In this document: positions 1-6,908 of the stretch, piece by piece
Layout: the number at the start of each line of letters is the position of its first letter
Numbering within the stretch: position 1 is the first letter of the stretch
From: Streptomyces justiciae
GTDB taxonomy: Bacteria > Actinomycetota > Actinomycetes > Streptomycetales > Streptomycetaceae
DNA: 64,000 nt
Assembly: GCF_015163075.1 (NCBI RefSeq)
Contig: NZ_JADDXU010000008.1
Location: 124,001-188,000 of the forward strand
Reading direction: 5' to 3'
Made by a program: the position numbers and the translations under genes
Notes under the pieces: model-generated
The model's database searches: none
Told to the model about the DNA's origin: nothing
Seen by the model: only the letters and a program-made list of their open reading frames with translations

Positions 1-23
1 GCCGGCCGAACCGGGCCCAGCAC

Positions 24-245
24 TCACGGCACGATCGACACCGCGCGATAGTCGTACCCGTCCTGTTTGAACCCCGGGGCCTCCCAGGTGAGTTGCACTC
101 GCTGGCCGGGGGTGAGGGTACGGAAGGCGCCCTCGTCCGACTGGATGTCGGAGTAGTGGCCGAAGCAGCCACCCGGGGTCTCGGGGGAGTCGAGGACGCC
201 CCAGCCTTCCTCGTCGTACCAGTCGCGGACCGTCGCTGTCACCAT
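24..245 (-). CDS. Cold-shock-domain-like small protein
   Basis: A 73-residue protein with the layout of a cold-shock OB fold. WYDEEGWGVLDSPE stands where the first aromatic RNP strand of Csp proteins lies, CFGHYSDI replaces the usual VFVHFSAI, and GQRVQLTWE forms the closing strand. Family members bind single-stranded RNA or DNA in the cytoplasm. The RNP motifs are much less conserved than in CspA-type proteins of similar length, so this is a divergent paralogue and its nucleic-acid binding is inferred. It starts at ATG 245 and is divergent from the secreted-protein genes that follow. Confidence 0.7.
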   Translation of the reverse strand: MVTATVRDWYDEEGWGVLDSPETPGGCFGHYSDIQSDEGAFRTLTPGQRVQLTWEAPGFKQDGYDYRAVSIVP

Positions 246-374
246 GGCCGAACCCTAGCCGGTCTGTATGACTACTCACTGTCATGGGTGACGTCGGCGG
301 TCTCCGCGCTTGTCCAGGTCAGCACGGGGAAGGCAGCGTGAGCATCCTCCCGTCACCGTCCCCAGAGGTCCCCC

Positions 375-743
375 TTGCGACGCTCCGTCACCCTTGCCCT
401 CGCGCTGTCCGCCACACTCGCGGCGCTCACGCCCACCCCGTCCGCCTCCGCGGCCGTCCTGCCGGGGCATGTGTGCTTCTGGCCGCAGCCGGGGGAGATG
501 GGCGGCGGCTGGTGCTATGACGCGGGCCGCGGCGGGTACGCCGAACTCGACGCCACCGTCCGCAGGAACGCGAAGTCCTTCAGCTCCCAGGTCGACCGGA
601 CCACGTACGTCCTGCACTTCCCCCGCTCGGGCGGCTGTCTGCAACGCACGGTCTACGGCGGTGACTACTCGGAGAACTGGGAGTGGGCCGACAAGGCCGA
701 CGCGATCGACACCGTCCCGCACTCCGACTGCCAGCCGGGATGA
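375..743 (+). CDS. Secreted peptidase-inhibitor I36-like protein (first copy)
   Basis: A 122-residue exported protein with a Sec signal peptide (MRRS, hydrophobic core, cleavage after SASA). The mature part has four Cys in HVCFW, GWCYD, GGCLQ and SDCQP, aromatic-rich as in the beta-gamma-crystallin-like I36 fold (Streptomyces metalloproteinase inhibitor type). I chose the TTG at 375 because an AGAGG sequence lies about 7 nt upstream and it gives an intact signal peptide. The stop overlaps the next start (ATGA), so it is translationally coupled to the lipoprotein gene. Similarity to the second copy at 1224 is weak outside the CxW and Cys pattern; inhibitor activity is inferred from fold only. 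Confidence 0.68.
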   Translation: MRRSVTLALALSATLAALTPTPSASAAVLPGHVCFWPQPGEMGGGWCYDAGRGGYAELDATVRRNAKSFSSQVDRTTYVLHFPRSGGCLQRTVYGGDYSENWEWADKADAIDTVPHSDCQPG

Positions 744-1210
744 GCCGCCGCACCCGGCGCGCCCTCGCCGCGCTGTGTCTGGCCGCGTGGGTGACCGGTT
801 GCGGCGGGCCGCGTGAACCGGCGGTGTCGCTCAGCCCCGACGACACCCTCAAGGCGGCCCAGGTCCTGCTCACCGACCGCTGCCTGACCCGGCAGGGCCT
901 CACGCCGCCGCGCCCGGGCGGGCCGCCCGCCTCCACCGCCGTGGACCACGCCCTGTTCGGCACCGGCCGCGCCGAGCTCACGCTCGAACTGCCCAGCGGC
1001 CATGTCGTCGGCCAGCACACCGACGGCTGTCTCGCCGCCGCACAGCGCCGCCTCTACGGCGACCAGCGGCGCTGGTTCCGAGCCGTCACGCTCGTGAACA
1101 ACCTCAAGTCCCGGGCGCCGCGCGAGGACCGCGCCGCCTATCAGGAGCTGCGCGCCCACGGCCTCACCGAGGCAAGGGCGTTGCTCAGCGCGTCGTACAA
1201 CCACCGCTAG
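740..1210 (+). CDS. Small lipoprotein of unknown function
   Basis: A 156-residue protein starting at ATG 740, overlapping the preceding stop by 4 bp; an upstream in-frame ATG at 683 lies inside the previous gene and is unlikely. The N-terminus (MSRRTRR, hydrophobic stretch, then VTGC) is a type II signal with a lipobox Cys at about residue 21, so it is probably anchored on the outer face of the membrane. The mature part has a second and third Cys (DRCLTRQG, DGCLAAAQ) and an Arg-rich helical C-terminus. No enzymatic motif is recognised. It sits between two I36-like secreted proteins and is probably co-transcribed with the first. Confidence 0.72.
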   Translation: MSRRTRRALAALCLAAWVTGCGGPREPAVSLSPDDTLKAAQVLLTDRCLTRQGLTPPRPGGPPASTAVDHALFGTGRAELTLELPSGHVVGQHTDGCLAAAQRRLYGDQRRWFRAVTLVNNLKSRAPREDRAAYQELRAHGLTEARALLSASYNHR

Positions 1211-1223
1211 AAAGGCCCTACTT

Positions 1224-1607
1224 GTGAAGCAGTACGTCTCCCTGCTCGTCGCCGCCCTCCTCGCCACCGGCACGGGGCTGGCGACCGCCTCGCCCGCCGC
1301 GGCCGCCGAGTGTCCGAGCGGCAACTTCTGCGCCTGGACGGACGCCAACTTCGGCGGGCAGCGGATGAACGCGTCCGGTGACGACGAGTGGTGGGAGAGC
1401 TGGATCGCCGACAACGACTCGTCGTGGGCCAACCACGGCATCTCCGGCCCCGGCGTCAAGGACCACGTCAAGGTCTACGAGTCCGCCATCCAGTTCCCGT
1501 CCACCGGCGGCTCCATGACCATCTGCCTGACGCCGGGCCAGGAGGTCGGCTACAACGGGGTCGCCAACGACCGCGGCGACGCCCACGTGTGGGCGATGGG
1601 CTGTTAG
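1224..1607 (+). CDS. Secreted peptidase-inhibitor family I36 protein (second copy)
   Basis: A 127-residue exported protein starting at GTG 1224, 13 bp after the lipoprotein stop, with an AAAGG sequence just upstream. A typical signal peptide ends near SPAAAAE. The mature domain has the I36 hallmark CPSGNFCAWTDANFGGQ followed by a DHVKVYES strand and two late Cys (MTICLTPG, WAMGC). Streptomyces proteins of this family inhibit secreted metalloproteases. Spacing suggests it closes a three-gene unit with the two genes before it; a strong hairpin follows. Confidence 0.8.
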   Translation: MKQYVSLLVAALLATGTGLATASPAAAAECPSGNFCAWTDANFGGQRMNASGDDEWWESWIADNDSSWANHGISGPGVKDHVKVYESAIQFPSTGGSMTICLTPGQEVGYNGVANDRGDAHVWAMGC

Positions 1608-1622
1608 CCGGTTCCCGACAGG

Positions 1623-1658
1623 AAGGCGCGGCGACCGTCGGCGTGGTCGCCGCGCCTT
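1623..1658. terminator. Bidirectional stem-loop terminator between convergent genes
   Basis: A perfect 14-bp inverted repeat (AAGGCGCGGCGACC, 8-nt loop, its complement) lies between the I36 gene (stop 1607) and the convergent deacetylase gene (stop 1665). It has no long U-tract, as is common in Streptomyces. Confidence 0.75.
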
Positions 1659-1664
1659 CGTGCG

Positions 1665-2648
1665 TCAGGCCGTGGTGCAGGTGACCGTCGGCCAGGTGGT
1701 GTTGCCGTTGTGCTGGATGGTGACGCCCCAGTTGTTGCCGCTGCCGTTCGGCTTGGCGGTCAGCACCTGTGAACTGGGGTAACTGGCGGTGATGTTCCAG
1801 GTGGAGAGGATCTTCGCGGGCGAGGGCACGGTCATCGTCACGGTCCAGTTGCTCGACCCGGACACCGAGACGTTGAGGTTGTACCGGTCGCTCCACGAGG
1901 ACCCGGCGGACAGGGTGGCCGTACAGCCGCTGCCGCCACCGCCACCGCCGCTGCCGCCGTCGGGGGCCACGGCCCGGCCCGTGGCCGGCGAGATCATCCC
2001 GGCGCACAGTCCGCGCGCCGCCAGCCCCTGCGCTATCCGCGGGATCGCGGCGAGCGTGTTGGCGGACCAGTCGTGCATGAGGATGACCTGGCCGTCGGTG
2101 AGCCGTCCGGCGGCCGCGACGATGGCGTCCGTACTGGCGCCGTTCCAGTCCTGCGAGTCCACGTTCCACAGGATCTCGGTCAGCCCGTACTTGGCCTCGA
2201 CCGCCTTCACGGTGGCGTTGGTCTCGCCGTACGGCGGCCGGAACAGCTTCGGCGTGCCCCCGCCGGCCGCGGCGATCGCCGACTGCGTGCGGGAGATCTC
2301 CGAGTCGATCTGGGCCTGGGAGAGCGAGGTCAGGTGGGGGTGGGTGTAGCTGTGGTTGGCGACCCACATGCCGGCGCTGACCTGGGCCTTCACGAGTGAC
2401 GGGTTGGCGGCGGCGTACTGGCCCTCGTTGAACATGGTGGCCCGCAGCCCGTTCTGGGTGAGGGCGTTCAGCAGGGCCGAGGTGTTGCCGGACGGCCCGT
2501 CGTCGAAGGTGAGCCCGACGTACCCGGTGCAGGCGGCGGCGTGCGCCGGGGCGGCGGCCTGGACGGTGAGGGTGCTCGCTGCTGCCATGGCGAGGACGGC
2601 CAATCTGCTGAACAGGGAACGGACGGAACGAGAAGCCCTGCGGCCCAT
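1665..2648 (-). CDS. axeA: Secreted CE4 polysaccharide (acetylxylan) deacetylase with C-terminal CBM2
   Basis: A 327-residue secreted enzyme: signal peptide (residues 1-38, cleavage near AHAA), NodB/CE4 domain (about 40-230), a Gly/Ser linker (about 231-242) and a family 2 carbohydrate-binding module (about 243-327). CE4 motifs are visible: TFDDGPS (metal Asp and catalytic base), HSYTHPHL (metal His pair), RPPYGE, WNVDSQDW and LMHD. The family removes O-acetyl groups from xylan so that xylanases can act; CBM2 binds cellulose or xylan. The start lies 4 bp after the stop of the GH11 xylanase gene, so the two are transcribed together, as in the xylanase/axeA pairs known in Streptomyces lividans. 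Chitin-type deacetylation is less likely in this context. Confidence 0.9.
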   Translation of the reverse strand: MGRRASRSVRSLFSRLAVLAMAAASTLTVQAAAPAHAAACTGYVGLTFDDGPSGNTSALLNALTQNGLRATMFNEGQYAAANPSLVKAQVSAGMWVANHSYTHPHLTSLSQAQIDSEISRTQSAIAAAGGGTPKLFRPPYGETNATVKAVEAKYGLTEILWNVDSQDWNGASTDAIVAAAGRLTDGQVILMHDWSANTLAAIPRIAQGLAARGLCAGMISPATGRAVAPDGGSGGGGGGSGCTATLSAGSSWSDRYNLNVSVSGSSNWTVTMTVPSPAKILSTWNITASYPSSQVLTAKPNGSGNNWGVTIQHNGNTTWPTVTCTTA

Positions 2649-2652
2649 CCCG

Positions 2653-3348
2653 TCACCCGCTCACGGTGATGTTGGAGCTGCCGCTGCTCTGGTAGCCCTC
2701 CGTCGCCATGATCATGTAGTAGTTGAAGCTGCCGAGCGGCATCCCGACGCGCGACCAGGCGTCGAAGTGGTTGCCGGTGGTGATGGTGCCGCCGGTCCGC
2801 CGCGACTGGCGCACGCTCCAGTACTGGTTGAAGGTCTTGTTGCCCTCCACGGACGGGGCGTTGTAGCGGGTGGTCTGGTAGATGTCGTACGTGCCGCCGT
2901 CGCTGGTGACCGTGCCCTTGTACGTGCCGGTGGGCCGGTAGGTGCCCCAGTTGTCGACGATGTAGTACTCGACGAGCGGGTTCGAGGTCCAGCCGTAGAG
3001 CGCGAGGTAGGCGTTGCCGGACGGGCTGAAGCTGCCCGAGTACGTCACGGTCCTGCGGGAGCCGTTGCCCCAGCCCTTGCCGGCGACGAAGTTGCCGGTG
3101 TTGCGCCAGGAAGTGCTGTAGTTCCCGCCGGAGTTCAGGGTCATCGAGACGGTGCCCTGGGCGTCGGTCCAGAAGGAGTAGTAGAAGCCGTTGTTGTAGC
3201 CGGTCTGGTTCGTGGTGACGACCGTGGCGGCGTGCGCGGTGCCGACGGTCCCGGGCAGCGCGAGCGCGGCGCCGGTACCGAGCAGCAGCGCGCAGACGTT
3301 GCGGCGGGTGGGGGCGGAGTTGGTGCCGGGTGCGGGTGCGTCGTTCAT
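2653..3348 (-). CDS. GH11 endo-1,4-beta-xylanase, probably Tat-exported
   Basis: A 231-residue protein. I chose ATG 3348 because AGGAGGAA lies about 8 nt upstream, which excludes the long open extension to 3615. The signal region TRRNVCALLLG has a twin arginine and cleavage near AHAA. The mature GH11 jelly-roll shows GYNNGFYYSFW, NPLVEYYIVDNWG (nucleophile Glu) and MATEGYQSSG (acid/base Glu). It lacks a carbohydrate-binding module, which with the Tat signal resembles S. lividans XlnC rather than XlnB; the pairing with an acetylxylan esterase gene resembles the xlnB locus, so no symbol is given. Two operator-like repeats lie upstream. Confidence 0.92.
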   Translation of the reverse strand: MNDAPAPGTNSAPTRRNVCALLLGTGAALALPGTVGTAHAATVVTTNQTGYNNGFYYSFWTDAQGTVSMTLNSGGNYSTSWRNTGNFVAGKGWGNGSRRTVTYSGSFSPSGNAYLALYGWTSNPLVEYYIVDNWGTYRPTGTYKGTVTSDGGTYDIYQTTRYNAPSVEGNKTFNQYWSVRQSRRTGGTITTGNHFDAWSRVGMPLGSFNYYMIMATEGYQSSGSSNITVSG

Positions 3349-3448
3349 GGACGTGTTCCTCCTCGTCCTCACAGAGGGCGGTGGGGGGCCGGAGGGGGGA
3401 GCCCCGTCAACGCATGCAGTGTTGGTCTGTCCCCGACAAGTGTCAATG

Positions 3449-3470
3449 GTTTCGACGGAGTTGGCGAAAC
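3449..3470. promoter_or_regulatory. Inverted repeat GTTTCG-N10-CGAAAC upstream of the xylanase operon
   Basis: A perfect 6-bp inverted repeat with a 10-nt spacer about 100 nt upstream of the xylanase start. CGAA/TTCG-type palindromes are recalled as operator elements of Streptomyces xylanase genes; the assignment here is by resemblance only. Confidence 0.45.
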
Positions 3471-3527
3471 AATCGCAGGTAGCTGAAGTGCGGCGGGGTG
3501 AAATGAGCGGCTGCTGGGCGAGATCAA

Positions 3528-3555
3528 CTTTCGATCGAAGGCGTCGAATGTTTCG
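3528..3555. promoter_or_regulatory. Clustered TTCGATCGAA and CGAA-N3-TTCG palindromes
   Basis: Two adjacent palindromes: TTCGATCGAA at 3530-3539 inside CTTTCGATCGAAG, and CGAA-TGT-TTCG at 3545-3555. They lie 180-205 nt upstream of the xylanase start and share the TTTCGA/TCGAA half-site with the repeat in front of the ChvE-type gene (6492-6507). Confidence 0.4.
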
Positions 3556-3584
3556 CAGAATTACCGGACGTGGAACGCACGCCA

Positions 3585-3626
3585 CGCGGCCCCCTCTTGG
3601 ATGTCGCTTCAGCACAGGGGGCCGCG
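3585..3626. other. 11-bp stem-loop in the xylanase upstream region
   Basis: CGCGGCCCCCT and its perfect complement separated by 20 nt. It could terminate transcription coming from the left or be a leader structure. The rest of 3349-3907 holds only the operator-like repeats listed and no convincing gene. Confidence 0.4.
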
Positions 3627-3907
3627 CGGTTCTCCCTCACAGGGAGGTGCGGCGTCGGATGGCGCCTCGGCCTCCCATCATGGGCGGGCGTGCGCGTGAC
3701 GGCGTACAGACGCGGTGTTCGTCCCTCAAGGGGCTGAATCTGCCCCGTACCGGCTGCGGTTGAGGGTGGCGGAGGGTAGCGCGGGCCGGCGGGGGCGGCG
3801 GCATTGTTCCGTAATCCCATGATCACGTGGCGCGACGACGGGCCGGGGGGCCATGCTGGCGCTCCTTCCTGACAGCGCTTCAGCACCGTTGTGAGGAAGG
3901 GCTGTTG

Positions 3908-4192
3908 ATGTGCGCGCACGCCTCACCTGCGCGCAATCCCTCACAGAAACCGGATGCGATGTCGAGCAAGAAGGTGGTGACCGTCGCCGTGCTGGTGACG
4001 GTCCTCACGTGGAGCACGGTGATGACCGTGCTGGGACAGGTCGCGGCCGTGGCCGCCCTGCTCCCGTCTCTGGGCCTGCTCGTGCAGCAGATCGTCCAGG
4101 CCCTGACGGCCCCCGACGGGCCACGCACGTCCGACGGTTCACGACCCTCGGCGCAGCCCGCCTCCTCGGACGGGGAGGACGTACGCCGATGA
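3908..4192 (+). CDS. Small membrane protein
   Basis: A 94-residue protein. I chose ATG 3908 because GAGGAAGG lies about 9 nt upstream; ATG 3959 (MSSKK) is the alternative and has no clear ribosome-binding site. One or two hydrophobic segments (VVTVAVLVTVLTW; VAAVAALLPSLGLLVQQIV) are followed by a hydrophilic Ser/Pro/Asp-rich tail. No family is recognised. The stop overlaps the next gene by 4 bp (ATGA), so it is co-translated with the XRE/sigma-like regulator and may modulate it at the membrane, though nothing in the sequence proves that. Confidence 0.6.
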   Translation: MCAHASPARNPSQKPDAMSSKKVVTVAVLVTVLTWSTVMTVLGQVAAVAALLPSLGLLVQQIVQALTAPDGPRTSDGSRPSAQPASSDGEDVRR

Positions 4193-5136
4193 TCTGGACC
4201 CCCGACGCCGAACACCCCCCTCCGGACGCCCCGGACGGCGGTACCCGGCGGGGCCGCAGGCCCGCGCCGATAGCGGAGACCGCGAGCCCCTCCCACCGCG
4301 CCTGGCTGGAGCCGGTCCGCAACGTCCTGTTCGCCAGCGGTCTGACCCTCAACGACCTCGTCGACCGCTCCGGCTACTCCAAGACCCGCATCAGCGAACT
4401 GCTGCGCGGCAACGGCTACTACCCCGCCTGGGAGATCACGTTCAGCGTGATCCGCGCCCTGGGCCTGCCCGCGCAGCCCATGCGGCGGCTGTGGACCGCG
4501 GCCGCGCGGGAGGCGCGCAAGGAGCAGGGCTGGATAGAGCACTGCATCGAACAGGTCGCCGTCGGTGAGCCGGAGCGGCCGCCCCTGGCCCACCAGGCCT
4601 TCGTCGAGGACGTCTGCGGCCCCTACACGGACTACGCGCGCGCCTTCCTGCTCACCGACCGCCGCGCCCGCTGGGTCGTTGCAGAAACGTTCGACGTGCT
4701 CTGGCTGTGCTGGTCCGACGCCAGTGTCAGCGAGGACCTGCGCCGGTACGCGTGGCGGCTGCTGCGCTCCCGGGTCATGGCCCGCGTCGACCGGCACCGC
4801 GACGGTCACCCCGACCTGCGCGCGGCCGTCTTCTCCACCCTGGAGGTCCAGGCCGGCGCCCCCGGCCACCTCGTCGTCCTCACGGAACTGGTGGACCTGT
4901 TCGACGCCATCGCCGCCCTGCCCTACGACCAGCGGGACGTCGCCGTCCTGCGCCACCTGTGCGGCATGCCCCTGGACGCCGTCGCCTCCGTCGTCGGCCT
5001 GACCCCGGCCATGACCCACGCCATCGACCACCACGCCCGCGGCGCGCTCGAAGGAGAGGCGGGCCGGGGGGAGCAGGGGCACGCCCCCGCGCCCCTCGGC
5101 CCGCACGCTCGCCGGATCGGCCATGGGGCCACGTAG
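4189..5136 (+). CDS. XRE helix-turn-helix protein fused to a sigma-factor-like segment
   Basis: A 315-residue cytoplasmic DNA-binding protein. After a Pro-rich start, residues 41-105 form a Cro/C1-type HTH (SGLTLNDLVDRSGYSKTRISELLRG). Residues about 148-210 (YARAFLLTDRRA and a helical stretch) resemble sigma region 2, and residues about 240-285 (ALPYDQRDVAVLRHL, GLTPAMTHAIDHHAR) resemble sigma-70 region 4. XRE/sigma-like fusions of this kind are seen in Streptomyces, usually without a known role. It is coupled to the upstream small membrane protein by an ATGA overlap. Its 3' end runs straight into the 22-23 bp minisatellite. Confidence 0.7.
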   Translation: MIWTPDAEHPPPDAPDGGTRRGRRPAPIAETASPSHRAWLEPVRNVLFASGLTLNDLVDRSGYSKTRISELLRGNGYYPAWEITFSVIRALGLPAQPMRRLWTAAAREARKEQGWIEHCIEQVAVGEPERPPLAHQAFVEDVCGPYTDYARAFLLTDRRARWVVAETFDVLWLCWSDASVSEDLRRYAWRLLRSRVMARVDRHRDGHPDLRAAVFSTLEVQAGAPGHLVVLTELVDLFDAIAALPYDQRDVAVLRHLCGMPLDAVASVVGLTPAMTHAIDHHARGALEGEAGRGEQGHAPAPLGPHARRIGHGAT

Positions 5137-5171
5137 CTCCGCTGCGAGGGCCTTCGTCCGGCGGACGATCG

Positions 5172-5423
5172 CAGGCGCCGGACGATGCCGGTCACGCGTG
5201 CCGGACGATGCCGGTCACACGTGCTGGACGATGCCGATCGCAGGTACCGGACGACGCGATCGCAGGTACCGAGCGAGGCCGGTCGCAGGCGCCGAGCGGC
5301 GCGATTGCACGCACCGAGCGACTCGATCGCACGCGCCGGACGATGTCGATCGCGCGTGCCGGACGATGCCGATCGCACGCGCCGGACGACGCCGATCGCA
5401 CGCGCCGGACGACGCGCCGATCG
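5172..5423. repeat. Degenerate 22-23 bp minisatellite, about 11 copies
   Basis: Head-to-tail copies start at 5172, 5195, 5218, 5241, 5263, 5286, 5308, 5330, 5353, 5376 and 5399. Units are 22, 23 or (the last) 25 bp. A typical unit has GCGCCGGACGATGCCGATCG; many units end in or span the CGATCG palindrome. The array fills most of the 404-bp gap between the regulator and the Sel1-like gene. The copies differ in length, so no reading frame is kept through the array. Confidence 0.9.
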
Positions 5424-5540
5424 CCTCGTGGCCACCGGGCGACACGGGACCGCACTCCTGCGCCTCCTGCCCCCCCTGCTCCCCCCGACCTGACCCGCCC
5501 TGCCCCGCCGCTCGCACCCCCGGGAGTGAAACCGCCAGCC

Positions 5541-6437
5541 ATGACCTCCGTCGACCAGCTTCTCGCCCGCGCCCGCCTGCGCCGCGACCCCGCCGTGCCC
5601 GACGACACCGTCGCCCACGAGGACTACGCGGACCTCGCCTACGCCGACCTCGCCGCCGACCCCACCGCCCCGCTCGCCGCCGAGCCGACGGCCGACGAGG
5701 GTGCCGCCCGCCATCTGCGCACCCTGTGCGAGGCGGTCGTGACCCTCGTCGACGTCACCACGCTCGAGTTCCTCACCGACCAGCTGCCCGAGCCCTCCGG
5801 GGCCTGGCTGCTGGGCTGCGTCCTGAACCTCGCCGACGTCGAGGAGTCGCGCTTCTGGTGGCAGTACGCGGCGGGCGCCGGCCACACCGCCGCCTCCTAC
5901 TGCCTCTCCCTGCACCACCTGGCCCGCGGTGAGTCCCACGCCGCCGCCTTCTGGTACGACCAGACCGGCCTCGACGCCCCGACCGACTCCGAGTCGTTCA
6001 CGGTCACCGGGGTCGGCCCGGCCCTGAACACCTTCCGCTTCGACGCCAGCGTCCCCACGGTCCTGCGCGTCCTCAGCCGCCTCCTCCCCGAGGGCCGGCG
6101 CCGCCGCACCCCCCGGGCGGCCACCATCACCGACTACGTCGCCCGGGCCGTCACCCACGGCTACGCCAGGCACCCCACGGTCGAGATCCCGGTCCCGGAG
6201 CCGCACTTCGCCGACAGGGTCACCCTCATCCTGGCCACCACGGGAGGCCCGGGCTCCACGGACATGGCCGCGGGCTCCACGGACATGACCCCGGGCTCCA
6301 CGGACATAACCACCACGGCCACCGGGACGTCGAAGGCGAGGGGGCGAGGCACCTTCCACCCGGCCCTCCCGACCCGCCTCCCTCACACGCTCCCCGCATT
6401 CGCACCTTTCTGTAACCGTTCCAGTTCGCACCGTTGA
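5541..6437 (+). CDS. Sel1/TPR-like protein of unknown function
   Basis: A 298-residue protein starting at ATG 5541; the open frame extends much further upstream only because it passes through the minisatellite. The N-terminus is acidic and Ala-rich. Residues about 90-140 (CVLNLADVEESRFWWQYAAGAGH, here split by HTAASYCL and GESHAAAFWYDQ) resemble a Sel1-type helical repeat pair. Near the C-terminus a 21-bp repeat (6252-6314) encodes three GSTDM-type heptads, followed by a basic tail. No catalytic motif is seen. It follows an XRE/sigma-like gene, and pairing of such regulators with a helical-repeat partner suggests a common role, which is unproven. Confidence 0.6.
   Translation: MTSVDQLLARARLRRDPAVPDDTVAHEDYADLAYADLAADPTAPLAAEPTADEGAARHLRTLCEAVVTLVDVTTLEFLTDQLPEPSGAWLLGCVLNLADVEESRFWWQYAAGAGHTAASYCLSLHHLARGESHAAAFWYDQTGLDAPTDSESFTVTGVGPALNTFRFDASVPTVLRVLSRLLPEGRRRRTPRAATITDYVARAVTHGYARHPTVEIPVPEPHFADRVTLILATTGGPGSTDMAAGSTDMTPGSTDITTTATGTSKARGRGTFHPALPTRLPHTLPAFAPFCNRSSSHR
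6252..6314 (+). repeat. Three 21-bp in-frame repeats
   Basis: Three copies of a 21-bp unit beginning GGCTCCACGGACAT at 6252, 6273 and 6294, inside the Sel1-like gene. Each encodes a GSTDM/I-type heptapeptide, probably an unstructured C-terminal linker. Confidence 0.85.
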
Positions 6438-6491
6438 CACCATGCACACCTCCCCTTACCGTCACGCCAACATTCCGCACATCTGTCGAGA

Positions 6492-6507
6492 TTTCGAACG
6501 CTCGAAA
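6492..6507. promoter_or_regulatory. Inverted repeat TTTCGA-N4-TCGAAA upstream of the sugar-binding gene
   Basis: A perfect 6-bp inverted repeat about 400 nt upstream of the ChvE-type gene, in a 470-bp stretch (6438-6908) without a gene. It shares the TTTCGA half-site with the palindromes upstream of the xylanase operon. Confidence 0.4.
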
Positions 6508-6578
6508 GGCGCGTGCCCTGTGCATTGCCGGGATCAGCCCGTAGGTGACCTGAACGCCGTGGCACCGCCAGACGTACA

Positions 6579-6596
6579 GGTGGGTGCACACCCACC
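6579..6596. promoter_or_regulatory. 8-bp inverted repeat GGTGGGTG-CA-CACCCACC
   Basis: A nearly continuous palindrome in the long leader of the sugar-binding protein gene. It could be an operator or a hairpin; no further support was found. Confidence 0.3.
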
Positions 6597-6908
6597 GGCA
6601 CCGGGAGCACGGGAGCTGACGAGCCCCGCACGCCCCGCCGTAGCACGGCACTGACCGGCCGCCCGCAGGGCGCCGAGGCACCAGAGCACCGACTCGGGCG
6701 ACGTCCCGGCGGACCGGCCTGCCCCGAACCTCCGGGCGCGCCCTGCCGGTTGTGCACCACCTTGGAAACCCGCGCACCACGACCCCGACGACCTCGGCGG
6801 CTGTGCGCGGCTCGGCGAGGGCTCGGCCCAGGCGCCCGCACCACACCCCCCTCGACACCTGATACGCCGTCATCCCCTCAACGACGAGAAGGACAAGGAA
6901 CCATCACC

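Noticed and set aside
5172..5423. Possible CRISPR array
   Set aside because: Copies are directly adjacent, degenerate and have no unique spacers; no cas genes are near.
4707..6437. A single 576-residue open frame spanning regulator, minisatellite and Sel1-like gene
   Set aside because: The first part is antiparallel in quality to the real regulator frame and the repeat is not coding; ATG 5541 begins the protein-like part.
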